Below, piece by piece: positions 8,601-17,864 of a stretch of 64,000 bases of DNA (the first letter of the stretch is position 1; every line of letters begins with the position of its first letter). Below the pieces are notes generated by a model, which worked only from the letters and a program-made list of their open reading frames with translations, searched no databases and was not told the DNA's origin. Location of the stretch: NCBI RefSeq assembly GCF_003612555.1, contig NZ_RAZF01000007.1, forward strand, positions 62,001-126,000. The letters run 5' to 3'. Source of the stretch: Acutalibacter sp. 1XD8-33 (GTDB lineage: Bacteria; Bacillota; Clostridia; Oscillospirales; Acutalibacteraceae). The position numbers were made by a program, and so were the translations under genes.

Positions 8601-9785
8601 TTACCTCCTCAATAGAGGAAAAAGCCCTTGCACCAGGCCCCTTTTATGATTTCGCAAGGCTTGCGTTTTTTGAGCCTGCGCGGTGATCCATTCATCAAGA
8701 GTAGAAAAACAGGCGGCGATTTTTTGCTGTTCGCCGCTCTCTATATTGGGAAACAGGACCAGTGTTTCTTTTAATTCAGAAAAATGCCTTTTGTAGCTAT
8801 CAGACTTTATCGGATGAAAAGAGAGATAATGAAATAGAAATTCTACGCTGATTCTTTTTTTCGCTGACAAAATTTTTATTCCATCGGCGCCTTGAGCAAA
8901 AGGCCTGTCAATCAGCTTTATAATACAGGTGTGATCCCCGAAAATCAATAATTTTTGTTCGAATTTTACTACGGCGCCGGCATCATTCGTCCATCCGCAA
9001 ATCAAATCCTGCCCTTGATCTATAATTGGGAATTTGCCGTTGGCCTGGTATTCAGAAGAGGGGATTTTTTTTGGCGGTGTAATGACGGAGACCAGCTTTG
9101 ATACATAAGCCGTTTCCCACTCCCCACAATCGCGGAACTCCGGAAATCTCCACTCTGGAATGGTTTTGCCCGCAGCAGGGAAGAGCTTCTGCATCAAGCC
9201 TTTTTTGTAGTCCTTCAGCGTGGATAGCTTCTTATCCTCCGCAGCAATCCATTTATCAAGGAAAGAGAGGCAGTCGGCGACTTTTTGTTGCTCCTTTTTA
9301 TCGGGTCTGGGCAGCAATATCGTGGAAAACTGACGATAGCTGACCATTTTGCCATCTCGTATTCCCTCAAGGTCTTTTTTTAAATCCTGGATAAATCTAT
9401 AAGACTTGAAATAATATTTGTAATATCTCTCTTCAATATCGACCCTTTTTCGCAGAATGATATAGGCGGGACTGCAAATGCCGTGATATACGGAATATTC
9501 AATGCCGCCCTGGAACGACCTTAGGGAAATTATAAAATCGCCTTTTTCCACCACTTTATAGCTTTCCAGGCTTTTGGCAGAAACGGAAACGGTATAATCA
9601 ATCTTATCTCTTGGAATTGCGCCATATTCTTGAGAAATAGCGAGGATCGGTAAATCAGCGCGATGATTTCGATTGTTGACCTGCTTAAAAAGCAAGTTTG
9701 CGTTTTCAAAAAGAGGAGGGCCGTTTTCCACAAACTCCGAAAATCTATATTTCAGGTGGAACGCTATCTTTTCTTTTTTACTCAT
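8601..9785 (-). CDS. hsdS: Type I restriction-modification specificity subunit
   Basis: HsdS, which chooses the bipartite DNA target for both methylation and restriction. 394 aa with two target-recognition domains, each followed by a conserved coiled-coil spacer. The repeated spacers read EQQKVADCLSFLDKWIAAE (about 165-205) and EQQKIAACFSTLDEWITAQ (about 350-390), each ending in GLMQKLFP or GLVQGLFP. Start overlaps the hsdR stop by 8 bases (ATGAGTAA), indicating translational coupling. The two recognition domains differ, as expected for a two-part target; the target itself cannot be predicted by eye. Confidence 0.95.
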   Translation of the reverse strand: MSKKEKIAFHLKYRFSEFVENGPPLFENANLLFKQVNNRNHRADLPILAISQEYGAIPRDKIDYTVSVSAKSLESYKVVEKGDFIISLRSFQGGIEYSVYHGICSPAYIILRKRVDIEERYYKYYFKSYRFIQDLKKDLEGIRDGKMVSYRQFSTILLPRPDKKEQQKVADCLSFLDKWIAAEDKKLSTLKDYKKGLMQKLFPAAGKTIPEWRFPEFRDCGEWETAYVSKLVSVITPPKKIPSSEYQANGKFPIIDQGQDLICGWTNDAGAVVKFEQKLLIFGDHTCIIKLIDRPFAQGADGIKILSAKKRISVEFLFHYLSFHPIKSDSYKRHFSELKETLVLFPNIESGEQQKIAACFSTLDEWITAQAQKTQALRNHKRGLVQGLFPLLRR

Positions 9786-12700
9786 ACGCTTTTAGCCCCA
9801 CAATCTCCTGGCCACCGGCCAACTTTTTCAGCAGTGGAATTAAGTCATCCATCAGATCCAATTCCTTTTTGATTCTATCGCGCCAACTAAGATCAAGGGG
9901 CTCCAATAAGTCGCTTAGCTTTTCGCCGTCAAAAATCTTTCTTTCCATAATGCCGTTGACAAAGGTTTGCAAAGAATCCGCCTCAAGACCGTATTTCTGG
10001 GAAAGCGCCCCAAGTTCATCTACTGATTTTTTAGCTTTGAACTTATGATAGCCGTCCATAACTTCTTGTTCTGTAAGGCCCTGATGGTTCTCAAAAGTTT
10101 TGATATATCTGTCGAGTTCCTCGATATACGCTTCAATGTCCTTCCGCTCTTCCATCAAATTAGAGGTAGAAGCAATGAGATCCACCAATTCCTTTTTTGT
10201 CATCTTTTCTTTTTGAGAAACATTGGGCTGGGTGTATCGAGAAAGAAGCGCCATGATGTAGTCATAATCAATAATGGCCGAAGAAAACAGAACAAACTCA
10301 AAATCAAGCCGCGCTGCTTCTGGCTCTTGATCTGGAAGCCCCTTGCCCTGCTGCTCTTTTAGTCTTTCGGCGGTTTCAAGATAGGCTCCTCGGAACGCCC
10401 GCAAGGTGTCCTCAGGCAGCAGCCCGGCAATGATGCCCGCCTGCTCTTTGCCTATTTCCGTATATTGGTCCAGTTGGGTTTTTAACCGCTGCACTTCTTT
10501 AAATTCATCAATGAATTCCGCACGGGCGGCATCCCCCTTCAGATTGCTCACTTCCTCCGGCCTATAGGCAAGGCCCTGGGATTTCATAAACCGTTTAAGC
10601 GCTGTAACGGCTTTTTCCAGCCTTTCAACCACAACCGGGGCCGGATCCACAAGCCAGATTTCTTTGACCCTTTCCGCGTTTTCCCTGCCGGAAAACAGCT
10701 TGATGGCGTCATCGACTTCCGCTTCCAGACCTCTAAAGTCGATGATATTCCCATATGGCTTTGTGGGATTCAGCACACGATTGGTCCTGGAGAAGGCTTG
10801 GATTAGGCCGTGCTGCTTGAGGTTTTTATCCACATACAATGTGTTTAAATATTTGGAGTCAAATCCGGTCAGCAGCATGTCGACCACAATGACGATGTCG
10901 ATCTTGTTTTCATGGGGATAATCCCCATTGCCGTATTGCTGATCCTTAATGCGTTTCTGCACATCCTGATAGTACAGGTCAAACTCGTTTATGCTGTGGT
11001 TTGTTCCATATTTTCCGTTGTAATCTGCAATAATCCTTCTCAGCGCCGCTTTTTTCTTGTCGGGATTTTCCCGATTGTCAGCTTTTTCCTGCTCAAGATC
11101 CTCTTGCAGCTGTTTCACGTCCTTATTCCCCTCCGCCGGTGGAGAAAAAACGCAGGCAACGTTAAGGGGAGTAAAGTTTTCGCGGTCCCGCGCGAATCTT
11201 TTTTGCAGCGCTTGAAACAGGTCAAAGTATTCAATTGCCCCGTTGATAGAAGCTGTAGCGAAAATCGCGTTATAGCGGCGGCCAAAGGTCAGGGCGTCGT
11301 GTTTTGAAAGGATGGCTTCCACAATTTTCGTTTTGCTGATTGCGGAGCCGGCCTTCGCCGCTTTTTTCCAGTCGTTAGGCTTAAAATAGTCGATGTGGAA
11401 ACGCAGCACGTTGCCATCGTCAATGGCGTTGGTAATCGTGTAGGTATGCAGCTCCTGCTGGAACACGTCCTTGGTTGTTCTGTAAGAGCCGATGGTGCCG
11501 TCTATTTTTTTGTAGGTGGAATTTTCGTCAAAGATTGGGGTTCCAGTAAAACCAAAAAGCTGTGCTTTTGGGAAGAAGCTCTTAATCGCGTCGTGGTTTT
11601 CCCCAAATTGGGAACGATGGCATTCGTCAAAAATGATGACGATGCGCTTGTTCTGGAGCTTGGCCAGTCTTTCTTTAAATGTGGGCTGGCCCTTCCTTTT
11701 TTTCTCCTGGTTTTTTTTGCTGCTCTCATCCAGGGCCAACCCCAGCTTCTGAATGGTAGTCACGATCACTTTATCCTTATAGTCGTCGGAGGTGAGACGC
11801 CTGACCAGGCTTTCGGTGTTGGTATTCTCCTCCACGCAGCCCTCCTGAAATTTGTTGAATTCCAAACGGGTCTGCCGGTCCAGATCTTTCCGGTCCACAA
11901 CAAAGAGACATTTTTCGATTTCCGGATTATCCTTCAAAAGCGTAGATGCTTTAAAGGATGTAAGGGTCTTTCCGCTCCCGGTGGTATGCCAGATATACCC
12001 GTTTCCTCTATTTTCATCGATACAGTCCAGGATTGCTTTCACAGCATAAATCTGATAGGGGCGCATAATGATCAATTTCTGTTCACTGGCCATCAGCACG
12101 ATGTACCGGCTGATCAATTCTCCCAGGGCGAATTTTGGTAAAAAGCTTGCGGTGAATTCATAGAGATTGGATATCTTTCTGTTTTCCCTGTCGGCAAACT
12201 CATAGACAGGCAAGAACCTCTCATCTGCGTGAAAGCAAAAATGCTCTGTATGATTATTTGCAAAATAGTAGGTCTTGGTTTCGTTGCTTACAATAAAGAG
12301 CTGCATAAAGCACAACAAAGAATTTGTATAGCCGTTTCCAGGGTCGTTTTTGTAATGGACAATTTGCTCCATGGCTTTTTTAGGGGAGATCTGTAATGTT
12401 TTCAGCTCAATCTGGACAACCGGGATGCCGTTGATTAGGAGAATGACATCATAGCGGTGGCTGCTGTGGTCTGTGTTAATCCGTAACTGATTGACTACCT
12501 CAAATTCGTTTTTGCACCAATCCCGCAAATTTAGAAGGGTGTATTGCAGGGGGGTGTCGTCGTCACGTTTGAAGGTGTTCACTTCCCGCAGAGCTTTGGC
12601 GGCGGCAAACACGCCGGAGGTTATGATGCTGTCCCGCAGCCGCGTGAACTCGGAATCGCTCAGGTTAACACGATTGGATCTTTCAAAATGCGCTCTGAAA

Positions 12701-12804
12701 TTCGCTTCCAGGGAAGCCTTATCTTTAATATCTTCCCGATATTTATACTTCAAGTTCCGCAGGCTATTAATAAAATTTATCTCAATTTCCCGTTCGGATC
12801 TCAT
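9778..12804 (-). CDS. hsdR: Type I restriction endonuclease/translocase subunit
   Basis: HsdR, the motor and nuclease subunit, which translocates and cuts unmodified DNA. 1008 aa, normal for the family. The N-terminal PD-(D/E)xK nuclease is seen in RYDVILLINGIPVVQIELKT (about residue 118-137). Superfamily 2 helicase motifs follow: Walker A TTGSGKT (about 275) and the DEAD-box variant DECHRSQFGE (about 395), then GFTGTP. GGAGG precedes the ATG at 12804. It is the first gene of the hsdR-hsdS-prrC-hsdM operon. The locus is more AT-rich than the ABC and sugar genes around it, which suggests acquisition. Confidence 0.96.
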   Translation of the reverse strand: MRSEREIEINFINSLRNLKYKYREDIKDKASLEANFRAHFERSNRVNLSDSEFTRLRDSIITSGVFAAAKALREVNTFKRDDDTPLQYTLLNLRDWCKNEFEVVNQLRINTDHSSHRYDVILLINGIPVVQIELKTLQISPKKAMEQIVHYKNDPGNGYTNSLLCFMQLFIVSNETKTYYFANNHTEHFCFHADERFLPVYEFADRENRKISNLYEFTASFLPKFALGELISRYIVLMASEQKLIIMRPYQIYAVKAILDCIDENRGNGYIWHTTGSGKTLTSFKASTLLKDNPEIEKCLFVVDRKDLDRQTRLEFNKFQEGCVEENTNTESLVRRLTSDDYKDKVIVTTIQKLGLALDESSKKNQEKKRKGQPTFKERLAKLQNKRIVIIFDECHRSQFGENHDAIKSFFPKAQLFGFTGTPIFDENSTYKKIDGTIGSYRTTKDVFQQELHTYTITNAIDDGNVLRFHIDYFKPNDWKKAAKAGSAISKTKIVEAILSKHDALTFGRRYNAIFATASINGAIEYFDLFQALQKRFARDRENFTPLNVACVFSPPAEGNKDVKQLQEDLEQEKADNRENPDKKKAALRRIIADYNGKYGTNHSINEFDLYYQDVQKRIKDQQYGNGDYPHENKIDIVIVVDMLLTGFDSKYLNTLYVDKNLKQHGLIQAFSRTNRVLNPTKPYGNIIDFRGLEAEVDDAIKLFSGRENAERVKEIWLVDPAPVVVERLEKAVTALKRFMKSQGLAYRPEEVSNLKGDAARAEFIDEFKEVQRLKTQLDQYTEIGKEQAGIIAGLLPEDTLRAFRGAYLETAERLKEQQGKGLPDQEPEAARLDFEFVLFSSAIIDYDYIMALLSRYTQPNVSQKEKMTKKELVDLIASTSNLMEERKDIEAYIEELDRYIKTFENHQGLTEQEVMDGYHKFKAKKSVDELGALSQKYGLEADSLQTFVNGIMERKIFDGEKLSDLLEPLDLSWRDRIKKELDLMDDLIPLLKKLAGGQEIVGLKAYE

Positions 12805-12914
12805 GGCGGGAGTCCTCCTTTCCTGGCGAAATAGCGGTTATCACGAAAGACGGCTTGCCTTTTTGCCGCACATAAAGCATATCCGGCCCAGCACACTTCA
12901 GACATACAACCGCA

Positions 12915-12963
12915 GGGCCTTTCTATCCTCTATGGTTACATCTCGTCGGGAACGGAAAGGCCC
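12915..12963. other. Hairpin between LTA-synthase-like gene and hsdR
   Basis: GGGCCTTTC and GAAAGGCCC pair perfectly across a 31-nt loop, directly downstream of the gene at 12971 on the minus strand. There is no T-tract, so it may be a weak terminator or a processing site. Confidence 0.35.
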
Positions 12964-12970
12964 CGGCGCA

Positions 12971-14848
12971 TTATTGCCCATACAAGAACGCGTGGCGCAT
13001 ATAGTATTCCACCTGCTGAAATTCTAAAATCCGTTCCGCTGTCTCTCCTTCCGGTTCTGGCAGATAGCTGCCCTCTGCCGTTACGCAGGTCCCATTGGGC
13101 TGAATCACCGGCAGGTCCGCCATCAGCTCGTCTGTATACTGCATATAGGCGGGCCCGTCCCAGCCGCACAGCTGGAACACCTGGTTCATAAGGAAGCACG
13201 GGGAAATGTCTGGCCCCTCTCCGGCAAAATCATTGCCTAAGATCTTCTTAGCCGCGTCATTAGCCCAGATCAGGTAGCGGGTAGAGTAGTAGTTCAGAAA
13301 GCCCTCCTTGTGGTCCTGGCCCAGGTCAATCCCCATCTCCTGGTAGGCGCTGTTTCCGTCTCCCATCCAGGGGTTATGGTCCCCAAATACCACGATCACC
13401 ACCGGCCGGTCCAGTTCCCGGTAAGAGTCTACAAACGCTGCCAGCTCCTCGCTGGTGGACTTCACTGAGCCCAGATAGTTGTTCACAATGTTCTCCGTCT
13501 CCTGGCTATATTTTCCGGGCTGGATGAAGTCCTGGCCCCAGTCGTTCACGCCGGTATTATAGGGGCCATGGCCCTGGTAGGTGACGGAAAAGGAGAAATA
13601 GGGGGCTTGGGATGCCTCCACAGCCTCCTGGTGCAGGCGGAACATCTCCGGGAACAAAATCTTGTCCCGGGCAATATTGCCCCCGGCCAGCTCCCCGTAA
13701 TGTTCCTCAAAAAACAGGTAGTCATCCAGACCCAGGTTGGGGTTGATGTTGACCCGGTTATAGAACCAGTTGTAGCAAGGGTGGCTTCCTGTGGCGGCAT
13801 ACCCTTGGCTCTTAAAGTACCAGGGATAGGAATTGGTGGCCCGGCGGAAGCTGCTAAGAGTCTCGTACCCCGTCAAAAAGGATCGCTCGGTTTTCACTGT
13901 GCCCGCCGCAAACACACTGGTAACCAAGTTACCGGTGAAACTTTCTGCTTCCAAAGCGTGATAGGAGGCATAGAGATCCTGGACAAAGGGGATTTCTTCA
14001 AATTTAGAGAGATCGTTATACGCCTCCAGCATAACGGAAACCATGTCTACCCGTTTTTCCTTTGGAATTTCCCGGTCCTCATACTTTGCCAGCAGGGCTT
14101 GGGCCGCTTCCTTATGATAGCCTTCGGGAGGCGTTTCGAAGGCACTCTTCACGCTATATAAAAAAGGATAGACAAACCCCTTGGACGTATAAACGTCTGT
14201 AGCGGACCACCGGTTGGCGTGGTCGAAATTGGCGGTATGGGTGGAGTAGACCCGATTGTCCCCGTATACCTTAGACAAGGGAAATACTGCGGCCAGCAAA
14301 ACCGCCGCCAAGGCAAACCGGAGCCAGCCCGCCCGAAAGCTGGCTTGGAGGTTCTTAAAAAACACCGGCCGAAACCTTCCCCGCCCGCAGAAGAAGATCA
14401 CCACGCCCCAGCCCACAATACAGGCCAACGCCGCCGCCAGCATCGGGGTCATAAACAGGCTGTAGCGCCCCAGCATATTCCCGGCCTCTTTTGCCAAAAG
14501 CAGGTCCTCGAACATGAGGGGGTCGTTGCGGAATTGCAGCTTGAACCAGTTGGCCAGGGCCAATCCAAACACGCCCGCCCCCGTGATTCCGTAGGCGATC
14601 ACGGCACGGTTGGTGAGAAACCACAGAAAGAAGCACAAAAGGACCGGCGGCAGCAGGTTCAGAGTCATGAGCAGAGGACGCTTCAGATAGCTCTGCAGCA
14701 TTAGGGCACGGTTGGCTGTCACGGAGAAGCATAAGGTCAGCAGGCCCACGCCCAGGGCTCCTGCCAGAAGCAGCAGGGCGGTGAACCATTTCTTTTGAAA
14801 CAGGGCGGCAAGTTTGGCCCGCAGCCCCGGATTTTCTCTTTCTTCCAA
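12971..14848 (-). CDS. LTA synthase-like membrane phosphoglycerol transferase
   Basis: A 625-aa protein with about five N-terminal transmembrane segments (residues 15-205) and an extracellular alkaline-phosphatase/sulfatase-fold domain, the layout of LtaS and related phosphoglycerol transferases that decorate or polymerise teichoic acid or membrane glycans. The likely nucleophile threonine is in AAGTVKTERSF (about 318), and metal-binding motifs appear as FGDHNPWMG (about 495) and YQGHGPY (about 430). The start is inferred as TTG at 14848, preceded by GAGGGA. A different polymer substrate is possible because the family is broad. Confidence 0.85.
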   Translation of the reverse strand: MEERENPGLRAKLAALFQKKWFTALLLLAGALGVGLLTLCFSVTANRALMLQSYLKRPLLMTLNLLPPVLLCFFLWFLTNRAVIAYGITGAGVFGLALANWFKLQFRNDPLMFEDLLLAKEAGNMLGRYSLFMTPMLAAALACIVGWGVVIFFCGRGRFRPVFFKNLQASFRAGWLRFALAAVLLAAVFPLSKVYGDNRVYSTHTANFDHANRWSATDVYTSKGFVYPFLYSVKSAFETPPEGYHKEAAQALLAKYEDREIPKEKRVDMVSVMLEAYNDLSKFEEIPFVQDLYASYHALEAESFTGNLVTSVFAAGTVKTERSFLTGYETLSSFRRATNSYPWYFKSQGYAATGSHPCYNWFYNRVNINPNLGLDDYLFFEEHYGELAGGNIARDKILFPEMFRLHQEAVEASQAPYFSFSVTYQGHGPYNTGVNDWGQDFIQPGKYSQETENIVNNYLGSVKSTSEELAAFVDSYRELDRPVVIVVFGDHNPWMGDGNSAYQEMGIDLGQDHKEGFLNYYSTRYLIWANDAAKKILGNDFAGEGPDISPCFLMNQVFQLCGWDGPAYMQYTDELMADLPVIQPNGTCVTAEGSYLPEPEGETAERILEFQQVEYYMRHAFLYGQ

Positions 14849-14871
14849 AATTTTTCCCTCGATTCTTTTTT

Positions 14872-15225
14872 AAGGGCTTGGGGTTTCATCCCAAACCCCA
14901 CAAGGGGCCTAGACGCCTGAGACTTGGCTTCGCCAAGTCTTTGACCGCGCAATGTCACTCCTCATTACATTCGTCGTGAAGGTTTTGATGTTTTGACAAG
15001 CTAACCTAACAACCGTAAAAGTTTGCGAGTATGTGGGAGAGCTCACTTCATGAACTCTTGAGCTCCACGGTCTTGCCCTTAAACACCTGAGAAGCGTATT
15101 TTTGAAGAGGCGAATCATAGTTAACGCTCGCTCCGCTCGGTTAACTATCCGAGTTTTACTTTGCAAAACATCGGCAGGAGGAAATGCAACTGAGAAAAAG
15201 TTTCCTGAAATCCCGTCCAATCCCT
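14872..15225. repeat. Modular intergenic hairpin repeat, copy C
   Basis: Carries ACTTGGCTTCGCCAAGT, the GCTAACCTAACAACCGTAAAAG block, the CTTAAACACCTGAGAAGCG core and GAAAAAGTTTCCTGA. The variable palindrome is here ATAGTTAAC...GTTAACTAT with an inner CGAGC/GCTCG stem (15117-15148), the same ends as the small inverted-repeat element seen at 16263. No coding frame was supported. Confidence 0.75.
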
Positions 15226-15301
15226 CTCGGGAGAGTGGAATCCCGCCGCATACCTATTTTTTCGATTATAGCATAGATTTCGTCATTTTGCAAATACCCC
15301 C

Positions 15302-15332
15302 TTGACTTAAACCGCGCTCCAGGTAGTATACT
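15302..15332 (+). promoter_or_regulatory. Promoter of the DUF362 gene
   Basis: TTGACT (15302-15307) and TATACT (15327-15332), preceded by TAG in an extended -10 context. The 19-bp spacer is longer than ideal. It lies about 40 bp upstream of the DUF362 start and just outside repeat C. Confidence 0.45.
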
Positions 15333-15372
15333 AAATTTTAAAGAATACCAACTATAGAAAGGTAGGATCCAT

Positions 15373-16239
15373 ATGGCAAAAGCAAAGGTCTATTTCTCCC
15401 GTTCCGTCACCCCCGAGGCGGTACTCCGGCTCTATGACGCCCTGGGTGTGGAGCTTCCCGGCAAGGTAGCGGTCAAGGTCCACTCCGGCGAGGTAGGAAA
15501 CCAGAACTTCATCCGCCCCGAATTCTGGAAGCCCATGGTGGACAAGGTCCACGGCACCATCGTGGAGTGCAACACCGCCTATGAGGGCAAGCGCAACACC
15601 ACCGAGGCCCACTGGGGGACCATGAAGCTCCACGGCTGGACGGACATTGCCCCGGTGGACATCATGGACGCCGAGGGGGAGATCTCCCTGCCCGTGGAGG
15701 GCGGTCAGCACCTGAAGGAAAACTTCGTGGGCAAAAACCTTGCGAACTACGACTCCATGCTGGTGCTCTCCCATTTCAAGGGGCACCCCATGGGCGGCTT
15801 TGGCGGGGCACTGAAAAATATCTCCATCGGCATCGCCTCCTCCCACGGTAAATCTCACATCCACAGCGCAGGCGGAGACATGGGCATGTGGGAGACGGAC
15901 CACGACTGCTTCCTGGAATCCATGGCGGAATCCGCCCAGTCTATTGTAAAATACTTTAATGGCAAGATCGCCTATGTGAACGTCATGGCCAACATGTCCG
16001 TGGACTGCGACTGCTGCGCCGTGGCTGAGGATCCCCAGATCGGCGACATCGGTGTGCTGGCTTCCCTGGACCCCTTGGCTCTGGACCAGGCCTGCCTGGA
16101 TCTGGTGTATGCCAGTGACGACCCGGGCCGGGACCATCTCATTGAGCGCATTGAGAGCCGCAACGGCGTCCACACTGTGGATACCGCCGAGAAGCTGGGC
16201 TTTGCCAACCGGGAGTATGAACTGATCGAGATGGACTAA
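15373..16239 (+). CDS. DUF362 domain protein
   Basis: A 288-aa DUF362 protein. The family is common in anaerobes, often linked to iron-sulfur clusters, but the reaction is unknown. Typical pieces are AVKVHSGE (about 34), the LSHFKGHPMGGFGGALKN region (about 135) and SVDCDCCAVAEDP (about 210), which provides clustered cysteines. The ferredoxin-type C-terminal domain present in longer members is absent. A weak AAAGG ribosome site precedes the ATG. It appears monocistronic, followed by a cloverleaf element and a strong bidirectional terminator. Confidence 0.85.
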   Translation: MAKAKVYFSRSVTPEAVLRLYDALGVELPGKVAVKVHSGEVGNQNFIRPEFWKPMVDKVHGTIVECNTAYEGKRNTTEAHWGTMKLHGWTDIAPVDIMDAEGEISLPVEGGQHLKENFVGKNLANYDSMLVLSHFKGHPMGGFGGALKNISIGIASSHGKSHIHSAGGDMGMWETDHDCFLESMAESAQSIVKYFNGKIAYVNVMANMSVDCDCCAVAEDPQIGDIGVLASLDPLALDQACLDLVYASDDPGRDHLIERIESRNGVHTVDTAEKLGFANREYELIEMD

Positions 16240-16262
16240 AGAGACGCTAAGGAAACGCGCTT

Positions 16263-16382
16263 ATAGTTAACGCAGTTCAAAAGACGTAAGATACCTCTTT
16301 TGAACCAGCCTGAGGGGGTCATGCCCCCCTCAGGCGCCCGGCTTGAAAATCGGTATTTACCGGTTTTAAGTGCGTTTACTAT
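16263..16382. repeat. 120-bp cloverleaf inverted-repeat element, copy 1
   Basis: Ends ATAGTTAACGCA and TGCGTTTACTAT form a terminal inverted repeat with one mismatch. Three hairpins lie inside: GTTCAAAAGA/TCTTTTGAAC, GCCTGAGGGGG/CCCCCCTCAGGC and CTTGAAAATCGGTA/TACCGGTTTTAAG. It starts 23 bp after the DUF362 stop. TA dinucleotides flank it, as in Tc1/mariner-derived MITEs. Other copies are at 16474-16581 and 48601-48720. Confidence 0.8.
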
Positions 16383-16410
16383 AAAAACGGGGAATAACTG
16401 GGTAAAAAAA

Positions 16411-16454
16411 GAGAAGGACATCTCGTTATCCGCGAAATGTCCTTCTCTTTTTTT
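16411..16454. terminator. Bidirectional intrinsic terminator
   Basis: Perfect 11-bp stem GAGAAGGACAT / ATGTCCTTCTC with a run of T after it and a run of A before it. It can therefore end transcription from both the DUF362 gene (+) and the XRE gene (-), which converge here. Confidence 0.9.
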
Positions 16455-16473
16455 ACCATGAATTGGGAATCGT

Positions 16474-16581
16474 ATAGTTAATTAAGTTCAAAAGAATCTT
16501 TTGAACTAGACGAGAAGGGAACACCTCCTGAGCCACCGAACTTAAGAACCCGCTTTGTCGGTTTTTAAGTTAATTTACTAT
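16474..16581. repeat. 108-bp cloverleaf inverted-repeat element, copy 2
   Basis: Ends ATAGTTAATTAA and TTAATTTACTAT. Compared with copy 1, CGCA/TGCG has changed to TTAA/TTAA on both sides, so terminal pairing is kept by compensating changes. Inner hairpins GTTCAAAAGA/TCTTTTGAAC and AACTTAAGAACC/GGTTTTTAAGTT remain; the middle hairpin is weak. Its right end touches the stop codon of the XRE gene. Confidence 0.75.
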
Positions 16582-17225
16582 TATTTGTCAGAACCTTGCC
16601 TTTTCCTGCGGCCCGCGCGGCGCAGGAGGAACCAGCTTCCGGCGGCCGCCGCCAGATAGAGGGGAAGGAACACCGCCAGATGGCCCACGTCCACCGGATA
16701 GGGGGCGGGCCAGTTGGGGAACGGGGAGGACCCACCCCGGAAGAACGCCTCGGCCAGGATGGAGCAGGGCATGAAGGCCCCGCCCAGCACGTTCAGCCAT
16801 TTGACGGCGAAGGGCGGCTTCTCCCCGGACAGGACCTTGCCGATGAAGTACCCCGCCGCGCCCATGGCCTGGGCGCACATGCCCCCCAGAAAGCTGGCGG
16901 GGCTCTGGTCCTCGTACCACCCGGCACACCCGGCGAAGAGCCCGATGAAGATTATCGCTGTGGAGGCGATATAGAGCACCCGGCTGCCCAGGCCCCTGTC
17001 CGCCTCCTGCTTTTCGGGCTCCACGCCCTTGAGGAGGTAGTCCGTGGTCACGCCAAAGCAGTCGCTGAGGGCGGTGACCTTGTCCAGCTCCGGCATACTC
17101 TGCCCGCTCTCCCACTTGCTCACCGCCTGACGGGAGATCCCCAGCCGCTCGGCCAGCTCCTCCTGGGAGAGGCCTCGGGCCTTTCGGAGGCTTTGGATTC
17201 TGTCCGCCATTTCCATGATATTCAT
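16581..17225 (-). CDS. Membrane-anchored XRE-family transcriptional regulator
   Basis: A 214-aa protein. An N-terminal helix-turn-helix (residues 5-65; LSQEELAERLGISRQAVSKW is the recognition region) is followed by about four hydrophobic segments (roughly 84-105, 115-133, 145-162 and 183-203) and a basic tail. Such HTH-plus-membrane proteins are frequent in Clostridia and probably sense envelope or membrane conditions; the signal and target are unknown. AAAGGAG precedes the ATG. Its stop codon is overlapped by a cloverleaf element. Confidence 0.85.
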   Translation of the reverse strand: MNIMEMADRIQSLRKARGLSQEELAERLGISRQAVSKWESGQSMPELDKVTALSDCFGVTTDYLLKGVEPEKQEADRGLGSRVLYIASTAIIFIGLFAGCAGWYEDQSPASFLGGMCAQAMGAAGYFIGKVLSGEKPPFAVKWLNVLGGAFMPCSILAEAFFRGGSSPFPNWPAPYPVDVGHLAVFLPLYLAAAAGSWFLLRRAGRRKRQGSDK

Positions 17226-17309
17226 TGCAATGCGCTCCTTTCGATTTTGTGTCTCTATTTTATCCTAAGGAGCGGTTGCGGCGCAAGGGAGCGGGCCTGG
17301 AAATCTGTC

Positions 17310-17845
17310 AACCAGGGGTTGCGGGGTGGAGGGGGATTTGAGTCTCAGCTGCCGCCTCGGTCGGCGACGGGAAATCGCCACTGGCGATTGTCGCCCCCCT
17401 CCGCCCCCACCACCTTTGAGAAAGGTAAGACTTCGTAAAACGAAGTCTACGAAACTTTTACCCACGCCTCGCTTTGCTCGTCGTGAACGTCTTACGGTTT
17501 TTTGCCAAGCTATCCTAACCACCGTAAAAGTTTTGGTCGAGCTTTTTCAAAAGCTCGCAGGGGTTTGGGGGTGAGCGTCTGCCAGTGGCAGACACGATGC
17601 GAACCGACCGAGCCGACAGGCGAGACCGGCGTCCCCAAGATCTTGGCCTTAAACACCTGAGAAGCGCATTTTTTGAAGGTGAATTGACGCGAAGCGTCAA
17701 GAGGAAACGGAGAGTTCATCTCGCCGTGCGAGATGAATCTCTTTTGCAACTGAGAAAAAAGTTTCCTAATCCTGGAGAAAGCCAGCCTGCTCATCTCGCC
17801 TCGCTTGGCGCGGTGTGCCGGAGGCCTTCCATCCCCCAAAATTAG
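17310..17845. repeat. Modular intergenic hairpin repeat, copy D
   Basis: Includes the AAGACTTCG...CGAAGTCT hairpin, GTCGTGAACGTCTTACGG, TCTGCCAGTGGCAGA, the CTTAAACACCTGAGAAGCGC core, the palindrome TTGACGC-gaa-GCGTCAA (17684-17700) and the GAGTTCATCTCG/CGAGATGAA hairpin. No credible gene lies within it. Confidence 0.8.
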
Positions 17846-17864
17846 TCAAACCTTCGGCTCTCTG

